DNA of 26,597 nt from NCBI GenBank assembly GCA_000969725.1, contig JXSR01S045503.1, one strand, 5' to 3'. Source of the DNA: Ophiothrix spiculata. Its lineage: Eukaryota > Echinodermata > Ophiuroidea > Amphilepidida > Ophiotrichidae. The notes below the pieces were generated by a model. The model saw only the letters and a list, made by a program, of their open reading frames with translations. It was not told the origin of the DNA and did no database searches. The position numbers and the translations under genes are program-made. Every line of letters begins with the position of its first letter. The first letter of the stretch is position 1. Shown piece after piece: positions 1-8,990 of the stretch.

Positions 1-343
1 TCTGTCTTCTGTTACAAGCTGGTAGGCCATGCTCTTCGTGGCCTAACTGCCTTCTGTCACACCGTTATTGGAACTGAAAAGGCCATGACCTTAATGCCCT
101 TCCTATCTACTGCCACGTTTAATTCTCAATAAAATCTGCTACTTTCAAATACTGATTCGATCACACCATGAACAAGGCACACTCACTTTAAAACCTTTCT
201 TGGTTATTACTTTACCCAAAATAACTTAACACAATTTATGTCTAATATGACTGAATAAAAGCTCCTCGGTTATCTTTGTAAGACGGAAGCTCTAAGACTA
301 CCACAAATTTTGAATTGAACTTTTAGCTCCAAATTCAATCTAC

Positions 344-479
344 TAGGCCAGACAAAAATTTATTGGCTGGTGTTAACAAAAACTCATAGTGCTGGGCCCC
401 ATTGTTTATAAATGCAATTCCCACCCTGGATTTTTGCTTGCGCTGTCCAAGAAAATTTTGTTTGGCCTATAATAACTAA
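344..479. mobile_element. 136-bp TIR miniature element (TAGGCCA ends)
   Basis: The ends form an imperfect inverted repeat of about 23 bp: TAGGCCAGACAAAAATTT on the left, and TAGGCCAAACAAAATTTT read inward from the right. The interior contains the GTTAACAAAAA ... GGGCCC segment found in the small hairpins at 3086, 3256, 17092, 23282 and 24697. No coding capacity. Confidence 0.6.
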
Positions 480-763
480 TACTAAATTTGGTCAAGTTTA
501 ACTTGTCCATGTACAACAATCAGTCAGGGGCGATGTATAAAGGAATCATAAAAATGTACAAACTATAGAATAGTACGATGGCAGGCAAATTATATGCCAC
601 AAACATTTTGCTCGCTCTTATGGAGTTAATTTTCTGATGAGTTGTATTATTCACATGTGAACTCAATTTATATGTGTGTAAAACAAAAGCATACAATTTA
701 TATAGTGTCTTTTTGCTATAAATTAGACCAACAATAAATCTCTCTTATATTTCAGAACAAGTC

Positions 764-1020
764 GTCATGTGAGTGCAAGAAAGTCATATCTGCAATGGCT
801 GCCCTAAGTTATATTCATTTTACACCTTGTCACAAGAATGTGAAAAATCCCTCAAAATGTTTCCGTCTTATGTCAGTGGTTCTTGAAATGGTTCTTCAGG
901 TGTCACCTGAAGACCCATTTCAAGAACCTCTGACCCAAGATCAGAGGTCATGCAGAGTGTAGTCCAAATATATGATGTAAGGTAGCTATTGCAGATACGA
1001 CTTTCTTGCACTCACATGAC
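764..1020. repeat. Nested inverted repeat (foldback, 257 bp)
   Basis: The outer arms 764-816 and 968-1020 are inverted copies starting GTCATGTGAGTGCAAGAAAG. An inner perfect-looking hairpin (876-902 against 903-931) centres on CAGGTG/TCACCTG. The two inversions have different centres of symmetry. It is probably a foldback transposon relic. Confidence 0.75.
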
Positions 1021-1300
1021 CAAGTTACATCAGTGCTCCATGGCTGATACAGCACAGTGTTAACCCCCTTAAGAAACGACTCCTGATTGGACAAGATGAA
1101 TTTCCTACTTGAGCCAATAAAAACTGTCAATACATCATGAAAATTCATCTGCGTTGGTGCAACATGAATCACAACATACAAAATTAAAACACACCTCAGA
1201 ATTTTCAGACGAGGTCCTTCGTTTTTCACCAGCGAGATGTTACTCTCCCAGATCCTGACCTCTAGGTACTTAACCAAAAAACAGACTTGTATAAACAGGG

Positions 1301-1618
1301 TAGGCCTGGGACTTTTCGGGTACTTTGCTACCCGGGTACCCGATTTATTTTTTGGTCGGGTACCCGGGTACCCGACCGTATTGATAATTGAGCATTTTCA
1401 ATGTTAGAACGGGAAGTTTGACGGGTGTACCTTGACCATATAATGTCTCAATTACTCTCAAATTTTGCTTTTTCGCCGATTGTGGTCATGATTTATCGTG
1501 TTTACTTTGAATAGATGATGATTTGATCATAAATTATTGAAACAATTTTTTTGTTCAAAAATCTTTGATTTTAATGTCTAGTTCGGGTAATCGGTCGGCA
1601 GATTTTGTCCCAGGCCTA
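1301..1618. mobile_element. hAT-like non-autonomous DNA transposon (318 bp) with 8-bp target duplication
   Basis: The terminal inverted repeats are TAGGCCTGGGAC at both ends. A perfect 8-bp direct repeat AAACAGGG flanks it at 1293-1300 and 1619-1626, the size expected for hAT elements. Inside the left end are repeats of GGGTACCCG. No open reading frame of note. Confidence 0.88.
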
Positions 1619-1626
1619 AAACAGGG

Positions 1627-2852
1627 CATCTGAAGCTTTGAGGATTTATAATAGCCATGGGATAAACGGTTGCTTTAAACCTAAAAGAACTCTTGAGACA
1701 ATTGCTTGTCTTCCACAAAGACAAGACTAACAAGGAAGATACTACTAGTTTTGTATATAGTATTCATTGCTAAGGGTTTAAAAACCAAGGCTGTTGCGAT
1801 GAATCTTGCACAAGAGTAACTGATCATGCTCTAAAATTAGCTTTAACGAACAAAAAGAGCCAGCAACACCTCTTTAGATATCTCTAACCATATAAACATT
1901 GAGTCTCTGGAACACAAACTAGATCTCAGCAGTGTAAAAATTCTTGAGAGGGATCTCGGATACTTTGAAAGAGGTGTTAAGGAGGCAGCAATTCACGCTG
2001 AACCGAGAAGGACGTAGACATGAACTTCCGGGAGTTGACGAGTCTGCTTTTAGTATAAATTTTGAGGTATGTTTTCAATTCTGTGTGCTATGATCCTAGT
2101 TTTAACTTTTCATCAAAACTGTCAATAGTCTCTTTTCATAGCACTGCTGTAATAGGCTGTAAAAGTGACCAGTTTTTGTCATTAACCAATGAAAATAGCT
2201 CATGCATAGCCTACAGTATACAAGAGGGATAAGAAAATTAAACTAAAATCAAAAAATCTTCCAAATAAAAATAAGATACCATATTTCAACCTTGAGCTGA
2301 AAGTGTCTATTAATAACTGTATGACGCAGGTCCTTTCAACCAATATACTGGAAATTCTCGATTGTTTTGATACTTTGAAAAGGAAATGCTGACTTGGGAA
2401 ATATCATATCCCACATATGCATTCATTAATTTTTTTAGACAATCAGTAGATACAAAAATATAACAAGGTAATATTTGAACTTTCTAGCAGAAAAAAAAAA
2501 ACTTTTTATGAGCCTTCTAGGGGCACAACATAATTCAGAAATTTCTAGGAGATGTAGGTTCTAAGCATGTGTGACAAAAATACAAAAAAAGGGGTTGTTT
2601 TTTCATATCAACAACCAATGTAAGATTCTTGCTTGCGAATCAAAAAGGGTTTTTTTTCAAAAAAAAAGCAAGAGAATTTTTGAAACACAAATGACCTCAT
2701 GCGACAGTTTTCTTCTATGCACAAGTGAGTTTGAATAAGACAAATTTGATCAATATATACATATATTATTTTCCAGCATTCGTGAGTTATTGCCCTCCTC
2801 CTCCGAGCCCGATAATTAATCATTGCATTTCCTGAGTTGTTTTACACATATT
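1627..2852. other. Intergenic stretch without recognised gene
   Basis: AT-rich sequence with homopolymer runs (poly-A near 2490, poly-T near 2650). The only open frame is short and shows no family resemblance. I see no RNA gene or clear element. Confidence 0.6.
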
Positions 2853-3218
2853 GGGCTGATCCACTTTATATCCAGCTTCCCACTGGTAGGAGGTATGAAA
2901 AGAGTTGCACTCAAAGGGAGTATGAACTCTAAATGTATCTGTCAAATGGGACATTCTATTACGAGACTACACTCCATCTGTGTAAGATTTATGATGAAAT
3001 CTTACAGAGGGTGTATGAATGCAAAGTGAAAGCACCCAATTATGAATCATTTGAATTTAATTCATACTAACTCCCCCGTGTAAACAAAAATGCTGCGCGC
3101 AGGACTTTATTGCGAGTAAATGCCATAAAACCCGATTTGCTGTTTGGCCCTGCAATTTTCATTTTTGTTAAATCGTCCACGCAGGAGTGTGGTTTTGAAA
3201 TGGATCAGCCTTATATGA
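2853..3218. mobile_element. TIR element containing a hairpin element
   Basis: The ends GGGCTGATCCACTTTATA and AAATGGATCAGCCTTATA are inverted. Inside is a second imperfect inversion (GGAGGTATGAAAAGAGTT against AATTCATACTAACTCCC). At 3086-3173 there is a small hairpin with AACAAAAATGCTG and GGCCCTGCA motifs. It looks like a compound of miniature elements. Confidence 0.5.
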
Positions 3219-3255
3219 CCCCTTTGTTAAACTCAAAAATCACGATTTCCTTCAA

Positions 3256-3352
3256 CAATGCAAAAACAAAAATTCAGACTGCAGGGCCTCTTGTATGTAA
3301 TTGCAATAAAATTTGATATGCTGTGTTGGCCCTGCAATCTGTACATTTATTT
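3256..3352. mobile_element. Small hairpin element (GGCCCTGCA family)
   Basis: The left arm CAATGCAAAAACAAAAATTC with CTGCAGGGCC pairs with GGCCCTGCAATCTG and ATTTATTTTCATTG at the right. The whole is about 97 bp. Related copies lie at 366-435, 3086-3173, 17092-17156, 23282-23356 and 24697-24755. Confidence 0.6.
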
Positions 3353-4330
3353 TCATTGTATAAAGTACGACTTTTAGTTTAACAAGTCAACACATAATTA
3401 TAGTACTAAAGGTCCAAATTGTTTAAGTAAAAAGAAGTAAAAAATTCAATGGAATAAATAACAAAAACCAATTATGAATTCATTTTACAAATGTGTAAAA
3501 TCCTTGTATTTAGGGCTCAAAAAATTGATATGATAATGGCCAAGATTCACATCTCCGATTCCCTTAATGTTCCATACACATGTATATCAGTAAGCTTAAG
3601 GGAATATTTTATCTAGACAAAATTTGCAGGAAATATAGGACTAGGAGCTGGATTTAAAATCCTATGGTTTGCTGTTTATGGGTATCAAATAATGAGCTAA
3701 GCTTACACAGGGTTTAACCCAGCATTGTTTAATATTTACATGCATTAATAGTCATATCTTTAGACAAAAAGTCTCAATTAAATCCCGACATGAAACATTA
3801 TACAAAGATATCCTTTTGCTGTTTGCTGCATGGCCTAAAATAAAAAAATTATGTTTGTCTGAGGGAAAATGATAAAATTCAATCAGAATTGTTGAATTTG
3901 TATCTGCTATTTGTTGTTAAATGTATGGATTGGTTTCTGAATCACTGTTACAATTGCTGTAGTTGTTGCAACATGTTTTTCGAATCACTTTTGCTCGGAA
4001 CATTGTGATAATAAGTGTTGTTTTGTGGGGAAATTTTAAAGAGTCTCCGTTTTCTAAGAGTCTCTGACGAGTTGGTCGTAACAATGTGATGACATCAGAA
4101 AAATATGTCATGCGCAATCCCAACCTTATGGTTCTTGTAGAACTGTTGCGGTAAGCAACACCTTGTCATTTGGTCACAACGACATGTCATGAACTGCCGG
4201 GCTGAATCCCGCTTTAGTCCATAATTCAAATGTATGGCGCCGTATCATGACAGTTGCAAAATGATCGTCTGCTGCAGCGATACAGAATGCCACAGGTACT
4301 TTAAAGCAACCTCAATAAATTATCTCCTTA
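3353..4330. other. Intergenic stretch without recognised gene
   Basis: AT-rich sequence. No open frame has family resemblance and no structured repeat was recognised by eye. Confidence 0.55.
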
Positions 4331-4716
4331 AGGCCAAAAAAAAAATTGTTTGGTTGCCCTCCACCGACCGACCCTATTTTTCAGCCCGACCCAAACTTTT
4401 TTTTATTGAAAAATATTATTTTTTCCTAAAAAAATATGCAAAACTTACCGAAAACTACAAAAAAACTGTTATAGTTTTATTTTTTTTCGATATTCAACTC
4501 TCAAAATGTTTAGGATGTCCCAAATCACTACAAGAAGTATTTGATTGTTTTGATTTGGATGTCGCGGGGGAAGTTGTGAAGGCTGGAGTGGCCGATTGAC
4601 CTAGAAGTCCGTAGAAGAGTATTAAAAAAAAAATTTAAAAAAAAAAAAAAAAGACCTACCGACCCTCTCTGAAAAAAGCTGTGGAGGGCAACCAAAGAAT
4701 TTTGTTTTTTGGGTCT
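4331..4716. mobile_element. TIR miniature element with GCCCTCCACCGACC subterminal motif
   Basis: The left end AGGCCAAAAAAAAAATTG followed by TTTGGTTGCCCTCCAC is matched in inverse at the right by GTGGAGGGCAACCAAAGAAT followed by a T-rich end. An open frame of 121 codons lies inside but is low-complexity (Lys/Phe rich) and probably meaningless. Same family as 7257-7663. Confidence 0.7.
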
Positions 4717-4908
4717 AAGTGCTCCTTATGTTTGGAATCAACTTCCAGCCAACATCCAGAATAAACTCTACTTTGATTTTCAGAAGAAAATCTCATCTTT
4801 TTAATGTATCTTACGGACAGTAGTTGTTTCCTTTTTTGCCAAGGCATCTTTGAACATAGTTTTGATTTAGGTGCCTTATAAATTTCATTGATTGATTGAT
4901 TGATTGGG
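4717..4908 (+). mobile_element. LINE 3' end, 5'-truncated (CR1/L2-like)
   Basis: The frame from 4718 reads SAPYVWNQLPANIQ ... FDFQKKISSF and stops at TAA 4802-4804. The W-N-x-L-P and F-x-x-x motifs are typical of the extreme C-terminus of CR1/L2-type LINE reverse transcriptases. The short 3' UTR ends GCCTTATAAATTTCATTGATTG, a TGAT/ATTG microsatellite tail at about 4887-4907, as in such LINEs. Confidence 0.75.
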
Positions 4909-5520
4909 GTTCACTCAAGACAAGCCAAATCTCGACCGACCACAAGCGGGCACTATATTTGTTATTGTGCGTCTTCTTAAACCTCATCAAAGATGCGCCA
5001 TTTAGGTGCGCCTTGATTCAACCAGCATGCATATACACGCATATACACCCTACAATTACGGCAAGTTACAAATGCAACTTTGGGACCAACCCAAATACCC
5101 CCAATTTTGCCTCCATACGGGAATAAAAATAGTACCGAGTCCGTAATCTCCTCCCTAAATCGATGAGCAACATATGACTCAGAAACCATCAATATTTCAG
5201 AAATAACAGGCTACAAATTCATAAAAACATGATCCAAACATAATCCAAGAATAAAAATATGCTTCATATATATATGATCTTGATCATTTCAACATCATTT
5301 GGAAAAAAAAATCTGCTCTTTTGAAAAAGTACATGATTAGACAGCAAACAAACGATTCAATTTTGTAGGCCTTCAATGCAAACAGCTAAATTACATTCCT
5401 TATCAATAGCACACATACGTCTCATACAATGTACTGTTTTGCTCAAACGCCATATGGCACATATTATACAGCTTAAATTGATACCAGCATTTCTTCAAAG
5501 TTGACATGAAACCAATCAAC
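4909..5520. other. Intergenic stretch without recognised gene
   Basis: Two overlapping short open frames on opposite strands show no family resemblance. AT-rich, no structured repeat seen. Confidence 0.55.
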
Positions 5521-5524
5521 CTCT

Positions 5525-5935
5525 TGACAGTTGGTTTTTTTCAAGTGACCTTATCACCTCCAGGTGACCTTCTGACCTTTGGTCTAGCACCCTTCTGACC
5601 TTTGATCTCTAGCACAAACAAACATCTAAAAGTATTTGCTAATTTTAAACTGTTTGAAATATGGCAAGTTTTGCAAAACCAACTGCACAGCTGACATTTG
5701 TCTTTCAAAGATGACATTTTAACCTATGGGTGACCTTTTGACATTTGGTCTATTTGGTCTACCACAAACAACATCCAAATTATTTGCAAATTTTAAACTG
5801 TTTGAAATATGACAAGTTTGGCAAAACCAAGTGCACAGATGACATTCAATCTTTTAAAGGTGACCTAAATCTTAACCTATGGGTGACCTTTTGACCTTCA
5901 GTTTAGCACAAATGTCATCATTTACAGTATTTGCT
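5525..5935. repeat. Degenerate tandem repeat (~145-bp unit, about three copies) rich in TGACCT
   Basis: Each unit contains TGACCTTTTGACC-like sequence, then ACAAACAACATC, TTTTAAACTGTTTGAAATAT and GCAAAACCAAGTGCACAG. TGACCT pairs spaced by two bases occur at 5565-5578 and 5884-5897, with a degenerate one at 5731-5744. These fit a DR2 nuclear-receptor spacing but may simply reflect the repeat. Confidence 0.65.
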
Positions 5936-6167
5936 GATATTAGATTATTTGGCAAACCAAGTGTACTGGAATTTTTTGCTTTCTTTAGAGGACCAACTTT
6001 TCTCCCAAATTGCCTCGCAAAGTCAATTGGGATACAAATCATTTTCATACAGAAATTAAAATATTTCTGTGTTGTAGATTAATGGGCCAATATTTTTCGA
6101 AATGTCACAAATGTCACCCAGCGTAACATACTTCTTGGTTATCATTCTTGCAGGATAAGGCTTGGCG

Positions 6168-6427
6168 TCCAAAGGCATTCGCTCGCCTGAGTGACATTCG
6201 CTCACCCTACCAAGAAAACTTCGCTACACTTCAGATTAAATTGGAGCGAAGATCGCTCAGAATATTCTTGTGTTTGTTTATTCAATGATCATAGCACTAC
6301 AACATGTGCGAGTGACATTCACTTTCATCGATTGAAACGATGTTCGCGCAATGAGAGCGACATTCGCGCTCCGTTTTAGCGAATACGTCAAAGCGAATGT
6401 CACTCGGCCGAGCGAATGTCTTTGAAC
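6168..6427. mobile_element. TIR miniature element (GACATTCGCTC ends)
   Basis: The left arm CATTCGCTCGCCTGAGTGAC is inverted at the right as GTCACTCGGCCGAGCGAATG. Further GACATTCGC copies are present inside. No open frame of note. Confidence 0.65.
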
Positions 6428-6694
6428 CTTTCAATATTAGGCTATAGCAATAGCTTTGATTCTGCTTCTTAGATTTAACCCAGAAGCTCAAAAAGCCATC
6501 AGGTTCTGCAAAATTGCCATTTTCTCTGATTTCGCTCAAGTGTGTCAAATATCGTCTATTATTGGCTACATTTCCTAACAAGTGTTTGGTTTAAAGAATA
6601 TTTAGGTTCAGATAGAACCACTTTAACATTCTTAAGATTGTGCAAGAAACCGATTCCATGTTCAAGTTTAAGAAAATCGCATGTAAAAATGTTT

Positions 6695-6912
6695 CGTGAC
6701 ATCTTGTGAGATCAAAGGTCAAAGTTTATGCATGCAAACCACATTTTCACTTTGTTTGAAAATATTTTCACTTTGTTTGAAAATACAACCGATTGCGGAT
6801 ACTTTAAAAAGTTAAAAATGAGATCAAAGGCCAAAGGTTACGTATGCAAACACTTGTTGGCATGCAATTATTTCTGGTAAGGTCATGGGTCAAAGGTCAT
6901 GCATACAAATCC
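6695..6912. repeat. Three degenerate copies of a GATCAAAGGTCAAAG unit
   Basis: Copies near 6710, 6817 and 6880 share AAAGGTCAAAGGTTA and ATGCAAAC motifs. The third includes AGGTCA-T-GGGTCA-A-AGGTCA at 6880-6899, two overlapping DR1 spacings. A 21-bp direct duplication (ATTTTCACTTTGTTTGAAAA) lies at 6743-6785. Confidence 0.55.
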
Positions 6913-7256
6913 AAAATCCAAGCAACCTAAAGTTCAATACTCTGTCATTCAATAATACTGGTTTTTACACCCACATCACACATATATAGTACATATTGCA
7001 GATCAGGTCAAAGTTTAGAACTGAAGCAAAAAATCAACTCAGTTCTTAAGAAAAAAAAATACAGATTCTCAAAACATGAAAAGTATTTATATATGCATTG
7101 ATGTACGTATCTGACGCCAAAGAGGGAAACAATTGTTCTCAAACACTCGTCATATTTTGTGAGGTTAAATATTCACCAGAAGTGAGACTGTACCTTCCAA
7201 CTTATAAAAAATAGTTAAGCTTTCATGTTCCATCACGGAAGCTGTTTTTCAAACTA

Positions 7257-7663
7257 AGGCCTAAAAAAAATATGTTTGTTTGCCCTCCGCGACCGACCCT
7301 AAAATGACAAAAATTTGGGTCGGGTATTTTGAGGGTTTTTTTTCCCCTTCAAACAGCTAAAATATGAAAACTCAATATTTTCGACGAAAAATGTAAAATT
7401 TAGCAGTATATAAAGTCACATTTAGTCGTATAAATTGCATATTTACTCTAAGTAATGATCACAATCTTTGATGAATCCCTGCATTGCATGGTATTCTTTG
7501 ATGAAGCCCTGCATTGCTTGGTATTCCGATAAAATCCGTGGAATGAGATCATTCTTTAAACTATACGTGCAGAGTAAAAAAAAAAAAAAGTCAACTGACC
7601 GACTGACCCAAAATTTTAATTTTTCCACTGAAGGGCAAACAAACAATTTATTTTTTTAGGCCT
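7257..7663. mobile_element. TIR miniature element with TA target duplication (AGGCCTAAAAAAA ends)
   Basis: The ends AGGCCTAAAAAAA and TTTTTTTAGGCCT are inverted, followed inward by TTTGTTTGCCCTCC and GAAGGGCAAACAAAC. TA flanks both sides (7255-7256, 7664-7665), as in mariner-type insertions. It holds a short direct duplication GATGAATCCCTGCATTGC / GATGAAGCCCTGCATTGC near 7468-7520. Confidence 0.75.
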
Positions 7664-8046
7664 TATTGTCTAAATGCAACACAAAATAACACCGTTTATA
7701 TGGCATAAATTAGCAAACTTACATAGAAATAACGAGTCTTGTTTGGTCTCCGCACCACATCCCAAAGTTATCAAAATGACGACGAATGAACTTTGTTCTG
7801 TAAATTTTTTTTCCCAATAAATTAGGCAATATAAAATTCATGATTATATACACACTTGATGCATATGAATTTCTTGGTCGATTGAACTGGAACTTGAGCA
7901 ATTGCAAATGCTGGCCATACCCACACCCGCAACTCAGTGGAAATTCTCGCACTGAATTACTTTCAACTCTCTCCTAGATAAAATATGATGATCCCTTAAC
8001 TGAGTGGTAATTTAGGCAAAATTCCACCTCACATTATTACCACCCT

Positions 8047-8175
8047 GGTCACATAACCACCGGTCCCCAACCGGCAAAAGCCGCAAAGCGTCTGCAAAGC
8101 CGCAACGCCGGTATGACACCGGTGAATGCTTGCGAGCTCTTGCGATGCCTGGTCGGACTGTAGTGGTTATTAGAC
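8047..8175. mobile_element. Small GC-rich TIR element
   Basis: The left GGTCACATAACCACCGGTCC and the inverse of the right, GGTCTAATAACCACTACAG, form imperfect inverted ends. The interior repeats GCCGCAAAGC and CCGGT, and its GC content stands out against the AT-rich flanks. No coding capacity. Confidence 0.45.
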
Positions 8176-8804
8176 CATAAAGACATTAACTGAAGACATC
8201 GTATACACGCCGCAAGGTTTTAACTCAGAATTAAATTCTTGCAACATGCTCCGGCGTCTCTACGTCCGGACATATTTTTACTTTGGCAGAAGTATTGGAT
8301 CATTTTTTGCCATATCCAAATATATGCTCTACTTGTATGTAGGTTCATTCATACTAAACATTTCCAATAACTTTGCAATGTACTGGGATTACATATTGAT
8401 TACAGTACTGGCGTAATAATTTCCTACATCATAATGAGTAATCTGGTTGACTGGCGTAGTAATATCATACATCATCTGAGTACAGAGTCAGTCCTGCTGA
8501 ACATCTAATAGTCTTCATAACAAGCATGGAACACTCTCAAATCACATGTATCCCGTTTTATGTCAGCTTAAAAAAAAGTTGCAGTAGATCATCAAATCAC
8601 TATATCTTTAAAAAAGAGAAATAAACGGACCAAGCATGACTTGGATCCCATCCAGTGTTCATTCCATCAAGATCGTACTCCATGGAGTAAGGACCCAAAA
8701 GTATGCCATTTCCGTGGATACCCAACCCAACTGAAGGAAGATTGAGACTTGCGATTTTCGCGGCTACCATGACAACAACCCAAGTGGGAGGGGCTTAACT
8801 TGTA
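8176..8804 (-). other. NRDC: Presumed 3' flank / 3' UTR of nardilysin
   Basis: This stretch follows the stop codon in the direction of transcription. No gene is seen. A short imperfect direct repeat (ACTGGCGTAATAAT / ACTGGCGTAGTAAT) lies at 8408-8478. The UTR end cannot be placed. Confidence 0.4.
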
Positions 8805-8990
8805 TTAGCTGTCAATTTTGGTGACTGGGTACACCACAAGATCTTGTTTGAAGCTGCGAATGCTGGCAACGGATTGGCCGCCTGACACGTCATCCAGGGA
8901 GAGGTGCACCAGGCCTTGTAACAAATCGTCTTCTGCTCCTTCCGACTTCTGCCTTGGGAAGGCGGTCTCGTGTTTCCCGACTCCGATCAC
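8805..8990 (-). CDS. NRDC: Nardilysin exon A (terminal coding exon, with stop)
   Basis: This exon codes residues 552-612, beginning VIGVGKHETAF and ending VYPVTKIDS, then TAA at 8805-8807. The start matches the HVVGYGKYE segment of vertebrate nardilysin. The middle part (acidic, KSEGAEDDLL) is poorly conserved. The end matches the final I-R-x-F ... P motif shared with the family C-terminus. The acceptor is CAG at 8991-8993, phase 0. I saw no canonical AATAAA on the minus strand in 8050-8804. Confidence 0.9.
   Translation of the reverse strand: MIGVGKHETAFPRQKSEGAEDDLLQGLVHLSLDDVSGGQSVASIRSFKQDLVVYPVTKIDS

Noticed and set aside
948..1277. 109-codon open frame on the minus strand
   Set aside because: It runs across the 764-1020 inverted repeat and has no recognisable domain or gene context.
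4234..4599. 121-codon open frame on the plus strand
   Set aside because: Most of it is the A/T-rich interior of a miniature transposon and its Lys/Phe-rich product is low-complexity.
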